Assembly (NCBI GenBank): GCA_029339505.1
Contig: JAQISU010000097.1
Coordinates: 1,085,001 to 1,149,000, forward strand
Length of the DNA: 64,000 nucleotides
Source of the DNA: Unio delphinus
Taxonomy: Eukaryota; Mollusca; Bivalvia; Unionida; Unionidae
Direction: 5' to 3'
Position numbers and translations under genes: made by a program
Shown: in pieces, positions 51,376 to 61,478 of the stretch
How positions within the stretch are numbered: the first letter of the stretch is position 1
Layout of the letters: the number at the start of each line of letters is the position of its first letter
Notes under the pieces: generated by a model
Told to the model about the DNA's origin: nothing
What the model saw: only the letters and a program-made list of their open reading frames with translations
Database searches by the model: none

Positions 51376-52033
51376 ATATTTTATCAAGTCCGATACGATA
51401 TCGTGTCCTAGGGTCTGCTAAATTTATTGTCACAAATCCGTGTGGTTTTGACTGAGCGTGACTAAAGAAATTTCTAAATTGATTATGATCCATATCTCCA
51501 CCGCACCAAGTTTGCCAAATATTTCTTAACGTATGAGTATCAACTCCGTTAAATACACACAACACATTGCAATTATCTCTGATCACTTTTGGTATTTGAG
51601 TGTAACGTTGAGTGACATATATCACGTCAGTGTTTTTATGCCTGCCTCGGGAAAATATTCTAGCAGGATTTTTTTGATTATCTAACATGATATCATCGTA
51701 TACCACTAAATTGTTAATACTTCCATCGATGTCTTCCACGGAAGGGGCTTCCTCTATATCAGTAATAAACTCAATAAAATCTTCATCGATTTGAAATTCT
51801 TTTGCTTTCTCGTTAAAATCCTTTAGCACTTCATAGCATCGCTGATCGTCTATACTCGGGGCTATTAAATACAATTTTTTCCATTTCATCCATCTCGTTA
51901 TCAAATTGAGTAACAATTGCGTTTTACCAGATCCAGATGGTCCGATTATAATCATTCTAATTGAATTCGGCAACATTTCATGATGTTTAATAGGTTCCCG
52001 CCGTCGGGTAGCTGAATAATCAATTATATTCAT
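51368..52033 (-). CDS. A32/FtsK-HerA-type DNA packaging ATPase
   Basis: 221 residues from MNIIDYSATR. Walker A GPSGSGKT at residues 31-38 and Walker B LVVYDD at about 109-114, followed by TDVIYVTQRYTQIPK. About 85-90% like the C copy by eye. Its start is 17 bp from the divergent zinc-ribbon start with TATATAAATT between. Confidence 0.93.
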   Translation of the reverse strand: MNIIDYSATRRREPIKHHEMLPNSIRMIIIGPSGSGKTQLLLNLITRWMKWKKLYLIAPSIDDQRCYEVLKDFNEKAKEFQIDEDFIEFITDIEEAPSVEDIDGSINNLVVYDDIMLDNQKNPARIFSRGRHKNTDVIYVTQRYTQIPKVIRDNCNVLCVFNGVDTHTLRNIWQTWCGGDMDHNQFRNFFSHAQSKPHGFVTINLADPRTRYRIGLDKIFS

Positions 52034-52050
52034 GCCGTTATATATAAATT

Positions 52051-52248
52051 ATGGATCTATATTGTTTGAAGTGTAGGACGCGTACTGGCACAGATGATGT
52101 GACGACGGTTACAACTAAAAATAACCGACCAGCGCTTTCTGGTAAATGCGTGCAATGTGGTACAAAGAAATTTAGATTTGTTTCCCTTGGTAAACCCAAG
52201 AAATCTGATTTTAAAAAAAACGAGGAGGTGATATCGCAGTCAAATTAG
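52051..52248 (+). CDS. zinc-ribbon protein (DUF5679-like)
   Basis: 65 residues, YCLKCRTRTGTDD and CVQCGTKKFRF. The zero frame stops at TAG (52246), just 24 bp after the slippery A-run, so unlike in C there is no long zero-frame tail. The -1 frame continues into PLA2. Confidence 0.82.
   Translation: MDLYCLKCRTRTGTDDVTTVTTKNNRPALSGKCVQCGTKKFRFVSLGKPKKSDFKKNEEVISQSN
52215..52221 (+). promoter_or_regulatory. candidate -1 ribosomal frameshift site
   Basis: A_AAA_AAC in phase with the zinc-ribbon frame, as at 30180-30186. A zero-frame stop follows soon after and no ATG is available for the downstream frame, which strengthens the case. Confidence 0.55.
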
Positions 52249-52580
52249 CAAAACTCCCTGGAACTCCATGGGCAAAATACCCCGGAGAAAAGCACCTTCC
52301 AGGATATAGCTACTGTGGACCGGGAACCAGACTTGATATCAGACTCAATAATCAAAATCAACCCAACCCCGGTGAAGAACCAATAAACGCCATTGATAAG
52401 GCCTGTCACCTTCATGATGTTGCTTATAAAAGCAGCAATCTGCAACACAGGCATCTAGCAGATGTGAAATTAATTCATGCGTTAAATGCTATTCCTGATA
52501 AATCCTTCAAAGAAAAATTGGCTTCATTTTTGATAAAATCGGCTATGAAAAGTAAATTGATGTTAGGTGCTGGTAATTGA
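52221..52580 (+). CDS. parvovirus-like phospholipase A2 domain, no ATG start
   Basis: 119 codons in the -1 frame to TGA at 52578. Calcium loop CGPGT and catalytic DKACHLHDVAYK are intact. There is no in-frame ATG before the last ~12 codons. A 16-bp perfect palindrome AAAATGCTAGCATTTT starts at the last base of the stop codon. Confidence 0.85.
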   Translation, partial: RGGDIAVKLAKLPGTPWAKYPGEKHLPGYSYCGPGTRLDIRLNNQNQPNPGEEPINAIDKACHLHDVAYKSSNLQHRHLADVKLIHALNAIPDKSFKEKLASFLIKSAMKSKLMLGAGN

Positions 52581-52595
52581 AAATGCTAGCATTTT
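52580..52595. repeat. 16-bp palindrome between PLA2 and integrase
   Basis: AAAATGCTAGCATTTT, perfect, present in D and absent from the same gap in C (30546-30549). Confidence 0.9.
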
Positions 52596-52598
52596 AAT

Positions 52599-53552
52599 AT
52601 GGAATCAATTTATTATTCTCCGAGGGGATACTGGAGGGGTAACGCTGCAATCAATAAACTCGCTAGTGCTGCAAAAGTGAAAAAAACTACAGCGGCGGAT
52701 TGGTTATCCAAACAGGCACTATGGCAAATTTATCTACCACCGCCTAAACAAATTCAATTCTCGCATTTTGATGTGACCGCTCCTAATGAAGTTCATCAGG
52801 CTGATATATTATTTCTGCCACATGATCGTGGTTACAAATACGCGTTAACCGTAGTTGATGTTGCGAGTCGATACAAAGAAGCAGAACCGCTGAAAACAAA
52901 ATCGGCCACTGAAGTCGCTTCTGCATTTGAAAGGATTTATCGACGAGGTCCTCTGCGTTGGCCAAATCTATTGCAGGTTGATCCTGGCAAGGAATTTCAG
53001 GGTGCAGTGTTATCTACAATGAAACATCATAATGTCACCATACGACGAGGGCATACTGCGCTACATCGCGATCAGGCCATTGTAGAACGATTTAATCGGA
53101 CGATTGCTGAGCGGTTATTTGGATATCAATACGCAAAAGAATTCATTCAAGAAAAGCGATCCAGTGAATGGGTTAAAAGATTACCATCTGTGATTACTGC
53201 ACTGAATAACGAGATTACTAGAACCATCAACATGAAACCTATCAATGCGATTAAAAAGAAGTCAATATCTGAAATGGAAATTCAAAAAGATTTTAACGTT
53301 TCCCAACCAATTCTTGGTAGTAATGTCATTGTGAGGTACTTATACGAACCAGGAGAGCTTGAAGGGGGTAGAAAAAGGGCTACTGATCCTATTTGGAGCG
53401 TCACTACGCATAAGATATCTAGTATAACACGATCAACTGGTAGACCAGCAATCTATAAACTGGATTCAACTGCTCCTCAGCGAGGATTTACTCGACAACA
53501 ACTGCAAGTGATTCCCGAGGATACTCAATTGCCACCGCATGGTCTTAACTAG
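52599..53552 (+). CDS. retroviral-type (rve) DDE integrase
   Basis: 317 residues. Catalytic Asp in HQAD and QVDPGKEF and Glu in AIVERF are intact. Differs from C mainly by a 3-residue longer linker (EMEIQKDFNVSQ) before the SH3-like C-terminal domain. Convergent 8-bp overlap with the polymerase gene. Confidence 0.96.
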   Translation: MESIYYSPRGYWRGNAAINKLASAAKVKKTTAADWLSKQALWQIYLPPPKQIQFSHFDVTAPNEVHQADILFLPHDRGYKYALTVVDVASRYKEAEPLKTKSATEVASAFERIYRRGPLRWPNLLQVDPGKEFQGAVLSTMKHHNVTIRRGHTALHRDQAIVERFNRTIAERLFGYQYAKEFIQEKRSSEWVKRLPSVITALNNEITRTINMKPINAIKKKSISEMEIQKDFNVSQPILGSNVIVRYLYEPGELEGGRKRATDPIWSVTTHKISSITRSTGRPAIYKLDSTAPQRGFTRQQLQVIPEDTQLPPHGLN

Positions 53553-56500
53553 CGCCGTTGCGTCTATTGCACTCAAGACAAGTCAACATCACATTATTTC
53601 TGACATGACCGAGATTGTTATTTTTTCTGTCTACGGTGAATTGGCGAGGATCCTTATCCGAATACTGCCAATGCATTATACAATTGCAACTCGCGCAGTG
53701 ATTATTCTGTTGTTGTTTCAACGTAATTATTAATTTAGTATCAATATCAAATTCTCGTTGTTTTTTTTTGTCTTGTTGTTTGTAACCGGAGAGTTTTTTT
53801 ATTAATGATGCTAACATCAATATCACTTATTGTTGTGTCATCATCGCCACCAATGATTTCATCATCGAAGACAATTCTTCGAAGCTGATTTATTCTTCGT
53901 ACTCTGGATACTGCGAGATAGACTAAATTCGACCATTCGATGTGATTATCCACCATCCAAACAATTGTATCCGATATAGTCAATCCCTGTGAAGAGTGTA
54001 TTGTTGCTGCGTATCCTAGCGTCCACGGGGATTTATTAGCACGCAATGCATCTTCAACGACATTGATATCAACCAGCACAATATCATTTAACACGAGAAT
54101 CTGTTTTTGAATTCCTTCGGATTTTAGGCTTGGAATATCAACTTCAATATTCTGTTTTCGTGTATCCGATGGCCTATAACATAACGGTACTGGAAGCGTT
54201 GTAAATTTTTGTTTATGCAATTCAAATAGCTTCATCTGAAGTTTGTCCCTGACTATTTTTCTACTTGCAATTATCAAATCATTTGGTCTCCATGTTTCCC
54301 AGAAATCATTCATTGGAGTTTCTGAAATCACTTCACGCGCTATTTCGCATTGGATTCTATCCGGTTGTAATCTAATTAGCGTTTTGAATTCGCGTAATCG
54401 TTCATCAAGTGATCTATAATCGGTGGTAATTTCTTCATAGTAGTCTACAAAACCCTTTAGCCATTCATGTGGAGATACACCGACAAATGGTGGTGGTTGG
54501 CCGTGATCACCGCACATGACGATTTTTGTGTTTTTATTTAACAACCACTCGAGAAATGTTTTTAATACATCTAATGACACTGTGCATATTTCATCCCAGA
54601 TCATGATTTTAGGAATGAATTTATCACCCATACGCTCAGGAGTCCATTTATCACCCTTCCATCGAAAGAAACTATGGTAAGTACAGGCATTTACCCCTCG
54701 TTGTATCATTTCTCTGGCGAGTCTGTGAGTCGGTGTTAGCACAATCATGTTTGTGAAATCCGTAGGATTTTTCTCACGGAATAATTCAATTGCACGAGTT
54801 GTCTTTCCTGACCCACCACAGCCATTTAAATAAACTGTCTTGTATCTACAGATTGGATCAGATACCGGTGGTGCATTAGAAAATTCTGATTGAATCTCAT
54901 CACATTTTAAGTACTTTTCATCCATGGCAACGTCTGCGGATTCACAATACTCATGTAGCATCTCCTTTTTAAATCGCCAACGCCCCCACGCTTCCTCCGG
55001 ATCTGTGAATGCCGCTACAGCTGATTTGTACTTATTGTGTATATACATCGAATCAGTGGCTACTCTAACCGCGGTATTAGGAAATCTATTTATCATCGAA
55101 AATAGATTAATGCAAGCATAGGCTAGCATAGAACTTCTCAAATGTGTGTACTGGGAATTATATCCATCACAGTAGGTAACAACCGTACCCAATTTCTCTC
55201 CGCTGGATAGAAAAGCATCTTTACGGGATACAAGTTTTCCCTGTTTTATTAAATCTGCTACAATAAAATCGTATTCAGCGACATCTATGATTAACCGCGA
55301 AGAATATTTTGTGTTATCGTATCGTCCACCTTGGGTAAATTTACCGATTATTCTTCTTCCGAGATCTTTTGCTTGTTCTTTTTTACTTTCAAATAACTTC
55401 TTAGACCAATTTATGATTTGTTCTTCTGGAAATCTTTGATTTTTAAGTTCGTTGATTATTCTATCTAGATCGGGTTGTGGTAGCCAAACTTCTTTCTGAG
55501 CTCGATAGCATATAATAGCCTCGGAAATAATCAACGATATTAGCATACCACAATCAATCATATATCTCAATAGCACTATTGGCATCCAGTGTTTTTCAGA
55601 TAAGTGTCTACCGAGCCAAACATAACTACACGGATGTAACCCTGTAGCGAGTTCAAATGATATCACACGAGCGAATCCGGTTAAATCAAAATCAGGCAAT
55701 GGTCCATTAATCGCAACACGAGTCATTTCATGCGTAGGGTGTCCAAATCGTTTGAAGTACTCAGCGCATTCCCCATACCCGAGAAAACTTCCGGGATAAC
55801 ACGCGGCTATATCAATTGAAATCATACCATCACGTGAGTATTTCGTATTCCACAGTCCTCTATGACCAAATTCAACGCAACTCAATTTAACATCCTCAAG
55901 AAAATCACTTTGTGTTGGACGCCATGAGTTTCTCTCTCTTGCGAAGTGAGCTACCACTGATGGAATAGTAAAACTATCCGTGAGTAGTTTTTCATGAAAA
56001 TTCACCGGTGAAAAATCACTAGCGATTTTTCTCATTCTGTTATCTAATTCTTCAATGCGATATAATTCACCATTTGGTTTTACAAATTGATCAAATCCTG
56101 ATTCGGAACCAGCACTACTAAGTAACCACACTGACACAGGATCACCTTTACACAACACATGAATAGCATCGAATAATTTCTCTTCATAGAAAACATCCCC
56201 GGAAAATTTCCGGGGGATATATTTCACGATTCGTTCTCGTGGAAATATTGTTACCGCAGGTGTCCACGCATGTTTGTTATGATCAATAATCTGTATTGGG
56301 GCTCCTTGTAATTTATATTTTGGTTCGTGTAATACTTCTCCGGTTATCGTCATAACTGTTATTGGAAATCTTAATGATGTTTCTAATTTAGCTATATCAG
56401 AAATCTTTGCACCATGCTGTTTCACTGTCAGTTCCCATTCGGTTATTTTCCTACGTCGCAGATCAGTTAGTTTATTTCCTCGGGATGCATTTGTGAAGTG

Positions 56501-57350
56501 TTCTATTACCCGTGTTGCTACACAATTAAGCCCTGAAGAATATTTCATAGGAGCTAGTTTTGCGATATCGGGTTTATCATTTAACGGATATATCCCATAA
56601 ACCATTGCTGTTACGGGATAAGATCTTTCGTAGTATGGTTTATCAATGCCGGTTAGAATCCCTGGTTTGGAATCTCTACTCACAATGACAGCTTTTTTAT
56701 TCTTGAGGATTGGTTCAAATTTATCCTTAATAATCCATTTGCCATCGACTTCGATAATGAATTTGATTCGGAAAAAATACCGTTTTCCCCCCTTTGGCTC
56801 GCCAAGGTGTGAAATTATTACTGCTGCTTTTTCATCAGTCATGGTAGCATCAACAACACCATCAATTCGAAATGTTGACCAACAATAGGATGCTCCATCA
56901 CGTTTGAATTCATTAAAACAATCTCTGATTTTACTAATCATGGCTTTATCAAGAATTGTATTCTTTGGTGTATTAGAAACTATATCGAGATTGAATTGAG
57001 CATCTTTCCAGGATAATTTCTTGGACGTTTTTGAAATCCGAAGGATTTTTGGTTTATCGAGATTGATTTTCAATAATCTCTTAAACTCTTTCATACTTTC
57101 GTCTTTTGGACGTTTTTTTGGTTTATCGAGATTGATTTTCAATAATCTCTTAAACTCTTTCATACTTTCGTCTTTTGGACGTTTTTTTTGGTTTATCGAG
57201 ATTGATTTTCAATAATCTCTTAAACTCTTTCATACTTTCGTCTTTTGGACGTTTTATTGGTTTATCGAGATTGATTTTCAATAATCTCTTAAACTCGCTA
57301 TCAGCACTGAATTCAGCATTTTTCGAAGTCAATCTCCTGAACTTTTTCAT
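53545..57350 (-). CDS. PolB - SF1 helicase - HNH fusion protein, with A-run frameshifts
   Basis: The main open frame (53747-57163, 1138 codons) holds N-terminal MKEF repeats, motif A SIDIAACYPGSF, GKFTQGG fingers, motif C VATDSMYI, and helicase motifs GCGGSGKTT, WDEICTV and CGDHGQPPPFVG. One extra A (A9, A8 in C) near 53761 shifts the frame before the C-terminal HNH finger, which continues at 53545-53826. The likely start MKKFRR (57350) lies upstream of an A8 run at about 57184 that shifts frame. Several in-frame palindromes set it apart from C. Confidence 0.85.
57035..57310 (-). repeat. 69-bp coding tandem repeats at the polymerase N-terminus
   Basis: About four units encode MKEFKRLLKINLDKPKKRP with a KDES link, shorter than the 27-residue units of C because PRFN is missing. 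One unit has A8 in place of A7. Confidence 0.85.
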
Positions 57351-57517
57351 GCTATACTAAAAGTAAGTGTCTAAATGAAAGATTTATGTATAATGAACCC
57401 TTGCAAATGGATATTCCTTATCAGCACTGACTTTAGCATTTTTCGAAGTCAATTTTTTGAACTTTTTATGCTATACTAAAAACAAGTGTCTACATGAAGG
57501 ATTTATGTATAATTGAA
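57300..57517. repeat. ~100-bp tandem duplication replacing the Cys-rich gene
   Basis: 57300-57397 and 57420-57517 are near-identical (TATCAGCACTGA start, ATTTATGTATAAT end). Between them remain the first codons of the Cys-rich gene (MNPCKW), and after the second copy its last codons (NELDK-like) remain. The gene at 35623 in C is thus deleted in D. Confidence 0.85.
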
Positions 57518-57541
57518 TTAGACAAATAGTATAGTATATAA

Positions 57542-58015
57542 ATGACCCAAGAATTCAGACAGCACCCTGTGAGTACAAATTATGAAGCATCCAGTGATGG
57601 TGTTGTAAGAAACCGTAGACTGAAGAACCCAGTTGGGAGGGATAATGGTATGGGGTATTTAATGTTTACTGTTGGAAAGAAGAAATATTACAATCATCGT
57701 TTCGTGTATGAATGTTTCCATGGATTGATCAAAGATGGTTTTGTTATTAATCACATTGATTCTAATCCGAAGAACAATTCCTTATCAAATCTTCAAGCTA
57801 TCACACAAAGTGAGAATTCCAAACGAGAAAAAAAAATGAAACCAGTAAAATCTTTGAATACAATAACTAACGAAGAAAAAGTATTTAAATCAATATATGA
57901 AGCCGGCAAGTATTTCAATATTTGTAGACCCTCAGTACGATATGTTGCAGAGGGGGTTTGTCGATCGGCTATTTCAAAAGGGACCGGACAGAAAATTCAA
58001 TTTAGTTATGTCTAA
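57542..58015 (+). CDS. HNH homing-type endonuclease with NUMOD1-like C-terminus
   Basis: 157 residues from GTATATAAATG. It has the same order as the C copy: NUMOD4-like start, HNH core, NUMOD1-like helix-turn-helix (KSIYEAGKYFNICRPSVRYV). The core reads VINHIDSNPKNNSLSN, so the Asp before the core His (DH in C) is Asn here, which may weaken activity. Confidence 0.87.
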   Translation: MTQEFRQHPVSTNYEASSDGVVRNRRLKNPVGRDNGMGYLMFTVGKKKYYNHRFVYECFHGLIKDGFVINHIDSNPKNNSLSNLQAITQSENSKREKKMKPVKSLNTITNEEKVFKSIYEAGKYFNICRPSVRYVAEGVCRSAISKGTGQKIQFSYV

Positions 58016-58059
58016 TGCATCATATTTTTCATTTAGAAATATGTTATTGCTATAGAATA

Positions 58060-58416
58060 ATGAATTCTGAAAACATGAATAGCATTTTATCCGAGATTTC
58101 AAAATTGAAAAGTTGGAATATTGAACTATCAGATGGGTTAAATCCTGATCAAATCATGTCTGATTTTCAGGATATAGAATACGGAGTTAGCACTAACAAG
58201 TATATGCTACCAAAGAAGTATGCGCTCATCAAAAGAATTCAGAATTCTATTAAAGACTCTCTCGCATTTTCCAGTGACGTAAGTGTGTTCGCTCCGTTGT
58301 ATACCATCGTAGAACGAATACGAAAGGAATTGGGATACGAATACGAATTGAAAAAGGAGGTTAATTCTAAAGTTAGAAACCTACGGGCGTTAATTCAGGA
58401 AAATGAACAATTTTGA
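58060..58416 (+). CDS. small coiled-coil protein of the central cluster
   Basis: 118 residues, nearly identical to the C copy at 36554. Helical and charged, function unknown. Confidence 0.7.
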   Translation: MNSENMNSILSEISKLKSWNIELSDGLNPDQIMSDFQDIEYGVSTNKYMLPKKYALIKRIQNSIKDSLAFSSDVSVFAPLYTIVERIRKELGYEYELKKEVNSKVRNLRALIQENEQF

Positions 58417-58507
58417 TTGACCAACCATTATCATTATTTGATTGTAACTGTCCCTTATAGAGATTTTTATTTTTTTTTTTAGCATTTTTTGATCAAAAAT
58501 TGTTTTG

Positions 58508-58537
58508 CAATTGAAAAATAGTTTCTGATTTCAAATA
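58508..58537 (+). promoter_or_regulatory. conserved 30-bp late leader, copy 3
   Basis: CAATTGAAAAAT start, TTTCAAATA end, directly abutting ATG 58538. Confidence 0.65.
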
Positions 58538-59419
58538 ATGGTCAATGAAGCATTAACAACCCGATTGGCTCGTGAACGACTGGATGCAATTAGGAGATTT
58601 GTACCAATTCGTGACTCTGTAAGAAATAAACTGCAACAACGACAGAGTTTACAAACTGATTTTGTTCTGGGGTCTGAAGAATTGTTTAAACCAGTAACTA
58701 CAGCAACGAAGGGGATAGAGCGTGCTATACTGGGAGATGATCCTGACGGTAAAGGAAAGGAAGAGGGTCTTATTCCTGTGTTAGAAAAAATAGCAAAAAG
58801 AACTAAACAAACACAAAAATCCTTGCAATCACTTCCTCAGGATATATCAACCGCTTCAAAACGAAAAATTAAAAGATTTCAGGAAGAACTAGTTAGTGGA
58901 TTACCTAAATCAATTATATTTACCGAGAGCGCTAAACAACAAATTCTCAACGAAGATATAGACGATTTAGGTAAATTCGCTGCTAACAGCTATAATTCAC
59001 AAGAGAAGTTTTTCACGGACAATTATTCGGGTTATAGAATGTCACATAATGAATGGGCTGATATAGTGTATGAAATAAATACTGGGGGTTTAGATAGAAG
59101 GATGAAGGAATACAAGGACTTCAAGAGAGAATTTCAACTCCAAATAAGACAGCCATACGATGAAGAAAAATTTTCGGGAAGTGGTCTAGTTGGAAACGCT
59201 AGCGTTTCATGTCCTGGTAGTGTTCTCAGTGATATATCACGATTAGAAGTTCTTGTAGGAGGGTTCCGAGCCGGAAATAACTCACCGGAAATAATTAATG
59301 AAGCAGCTGATATCTGTAGACGGTTATTTGCCGGCGGTATCATGGATATCAGCACATATCGAGATTTCATTAGCGAGTTAGTAGACGGTGAAACCGTCCA
59401 TGATTATCACAGTGATTAA
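58538..59419 (+). CDS. late-cluster protein 1 (unknown function)
   Basis: 293 residues. N- and C-terminal parts are as in C, and the middle is different and shorter. Two palindromes lie in frame: GAAACGCTAGCGTTTC (59193-59208, read as NASV) just after the FSGSG site, and GACGGTGAAACCGTC (59384-59398) four codons before the end. Confidence 0.8.
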   Translation: MVNEALTTRLARERLDAIRRFVPIRDSVRNKLQQRQSLQTDFVLGSEELFKPVTTATKGIERAILGDDPDGKGKEEGLIPVLEKIAKRTKQTQKSLQSLPQDISTASKRKIKRFQEELVSGLPKSIIFTESAKQQILNEDIDDLGKFAANSYNSQEKFFTDNYSGYRMSHNEWADIVYEINTGGLDRRMKEYKDFKREFQLQIRQPYDEEKFSGSGLVGNASVSCPGSVLSDISRLEVLVGGFRAGNNSPEIINEAADICRRLFAGGIMDISTYRDFISELVDGETVHDYHSD

Positions 59420-59467
59420 TCACCGGGATTAAATAAAAACGCTAGCGTGGAAATCCGAAGGATTTCA
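59420..59467. repeat. paired palindromes between late genes
   Basis: ACGCTAGCGT (59439-59448) and GAAATCC-GAA-GGATTTC (59450-59466) stand side by side just before the leader of the next gene. B has three such palindromes at the equivalent place (28350-28390). Confidence 0.85.
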
Positions 59468-59497
59468 CAATTGAAAAATGGTTTCTGATTTCAAATA
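59468..59497 (+). promoter_or_regulatory. conserved 30-bp late leader, copy 4
   Basis: Same 30 bp as copies 1-3, directly abutting ATG 59498. Confidence 0.65.
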
Positions 59498-59944
59498 ATG
59501 ATCATACACTACAATCATGATAAACCAGCCCCCGTCTACGTAATTAATTCACGGTTTCCAGTTTATAGAACATACTACGGAGATGGTTTAGGTAATACCA
59601 TTTTAGGATTATTTGCGAGAATGGCTCCAAAAGTGATGCCGTTGGCTAAACAACTAGGAATGAAAGCAATTGAAGTTATTCGTGATAAGGGTATTGGTGC
59701 TGTTGGAGATTTTACTGGAAAAGCGTTTTCAGCCGCGAAGAATAAAATAACATCATTAGTGAAATCCAAAGGATTTTCAAAGAAACCGTTACCATCTACA
59801 GCGGAAATGCCTGCAAGTGTTAGTAAAATTATAAATAACGCAGTAGACGAAAAAATAGCGTCGATGGTAAATCAAGGGGACCAAAGCAATATTGCAAATA
59901 TGATAGCAGGAAGCGGCTTTAAAAAACTAAGTAGAAAACGCTAG
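59498..59944 (+). CDS. late-cluster protein 2, pVI/pX-like
   Basis: 148 residues with the same N-terminus, amphipathic basic middle and C-terminal MIAGSG site as in C. The stop codon lies within the palindrome AACGCTAGCGTT (59937-59948). Confidence 0.7.
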   Translation: MIIHYNHDKPAPVYVINSRFPVYRTYYGDGLGNTILGLFARMAPKVMPLAKQLGMKAIEVIRDKGIGAVGDFTGKAFSAAKNKITSLVKSKGFSKKPLPSTAEMPASVSKIINNAVDEKIASMVNQGDQSNIANMIAGSGFKKLSRKR

Positions 59945-59996
59945 CGTTGAAAATCCTACGGATTTTTACGATTTAGACTCTGATAAATAGAATAAA

Positions 59997-61400
59997 ATGT
60001 TCAAAAAATCACATGATCCAGCGTTTGATATAGACGCCCCAGTTGGCAAGGATGATTCTGTACGCGATTATCAATATTACGCTTATCATGCAATAGACGC
60101 AAATAGTCGATCGCGAATTGAACTTCAAGTCCATGATACCAGTAAATATTTTTTGCCTTGTGAAGCGTTTATTGAAGTAGAAGGAGAACTTGTAACAGCT
60201 GCTGGAGCATCATATCCAGTTGGTACTCAAGTCGGTTTTGTCAATAATGGTATTATGGCGCTATTTGAGAGTGCTAGATATATCATTGATGGAAAAGAAA
60301 TTGAGTCCATAGATCGCGATGTTGATGTAGCTACAACAATAATCGGGTTAGCGAGATATTCCGATGATTATACAAGATCAGCAGGACCTTCTATGATGTT
60401 TGCAAAAGATGTTACAAATAACGCTGGAGGAAAACAATTCGTTGTAAGAAAACCAAAAAAACGTGATAATAGTGATTCTGAGATCGAGGATATGATTATA
60501 AACAACGATGCTAATTTCAATCTAGGAGCTGCAACACGAAACGCAATGTTGCAAGGAGCGCGTAGATCATTTTCATGCGCGATTCCACTACATCATATAT
60601 TTGGATTCTGTAGAAACGTCCGAAAAGTTATTTATGGGGCGAAGCATACAGTATCGCTTGTACGAAAGGGTGATGATAATGACGCAATTTGGAGGATTCC
60701 AGCAAACCCAGCTGCAGATCATGTAAATGATGATGCCGGTAAAGTCATTTTAACAAAAATATCATTGTGGATGCCAGTGTTGACTCCAGCAATCACTGCA
60801 GAAGAACGATTACTATCATTTATGGACCAAGGAGGAAAATCGTTGTTGAGTTGGTTATCAGTAAGTACAGATGTTAAACAAACAAATCTGAACGGGTTAT
60901 TCACGTGGAATCTAGCATCAAAACAAGGTGTTACTGCGCCACGTCATATATTCGTAGCGTTACAAGATAATAAGCGAATTGGCAATCAAACCTACAGTCA
61001 TATGATATTTGATCAAGTAGGTGTGAAAGACGTCTCACTGAGAATAAATGGCCAACAGGAACCATCCGAGGATATACAACTTAATTACACAGATAATCAT
61101 ATTGCACGAGTTTATCATCGTCTGTTGTCATTTATGGCACGCGATCAAAATGTGGATACTGGTTTGCAAATATCACAATATGATTTTAAAAATCTGTATC
61201 CGATTTATTACTTTTCATTGGAACATCTTGATTTAACAAGACAATCCGTCGTTGATATACACTTTAGAGCTAATGTAACCAAGCCTACTGATGATTTTAA
61301 TTATAGAGCGATTGCTGTCATTCTCAGTGATAAATCAATGCTACTCGAAGGTGTTGGAGGAAGAATGAGAGTGGTAGATGCACCAGTAGAAAATCTTTGA
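59997..61400 (+). CDS. double-jelly-roll major capsid protein
   Basis: 467 residues, collinear with C and very similar. All landmark segments are present (VRDYQYYAYHAI, FVNNGIMALFESARY, FGFCRNVRKVIYGAKHT, LEGVGGRMRV). A small length difference lies in the first loop (about residues 70-80) and near residue 440. Confidence 0.9.
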   Translation: MFKKSHDPAFDIDAPVGKDDSVRDYQYYAYHAIDANSRSRIELQVHDTSKYFLPCEAFIEVEGELVTAAGASYPVGTQVGFVNNGIMALFESARYIIDGKEIESIDRDVDVATTIIGLARYSDDYTRSAGPSMMFAKDVTNNAGGKQFVVRKPKKRDNSDSEIEDMIINNDANFNLGAATRNAMLQGARRSFSCAIPLHHIFGFCRNVRKVIYGAKHTVSLVRKGDDNDAIWRIPANPAADHVNDDAGKVILTKISLWMPVLTPAITAEERLLSFMDQGGKSLLSWLSVSTDVKQTNLNGLFTWNLASKQGVTAPRHIFVALQDNKRIGNQTYSHMIFDQVGVKDVSLRINGQQEPSEDIQLNYTDNHIARVYHRLLSFMARDQNVDTGLQISQYDFKNLYPIYYFSLEHLDLTRQSVVDIHFRANVTKPTDDFNYRAIAVILSDKSMLLEGVGGRMRVVDAPVENL

Positions 61401-61478
61401 TTGAAATCGTAAACGATTTTCTTGATTTTCAATGAAATCCTACGGATTTTACGAATTAGAATCAATCTATTATGTATA

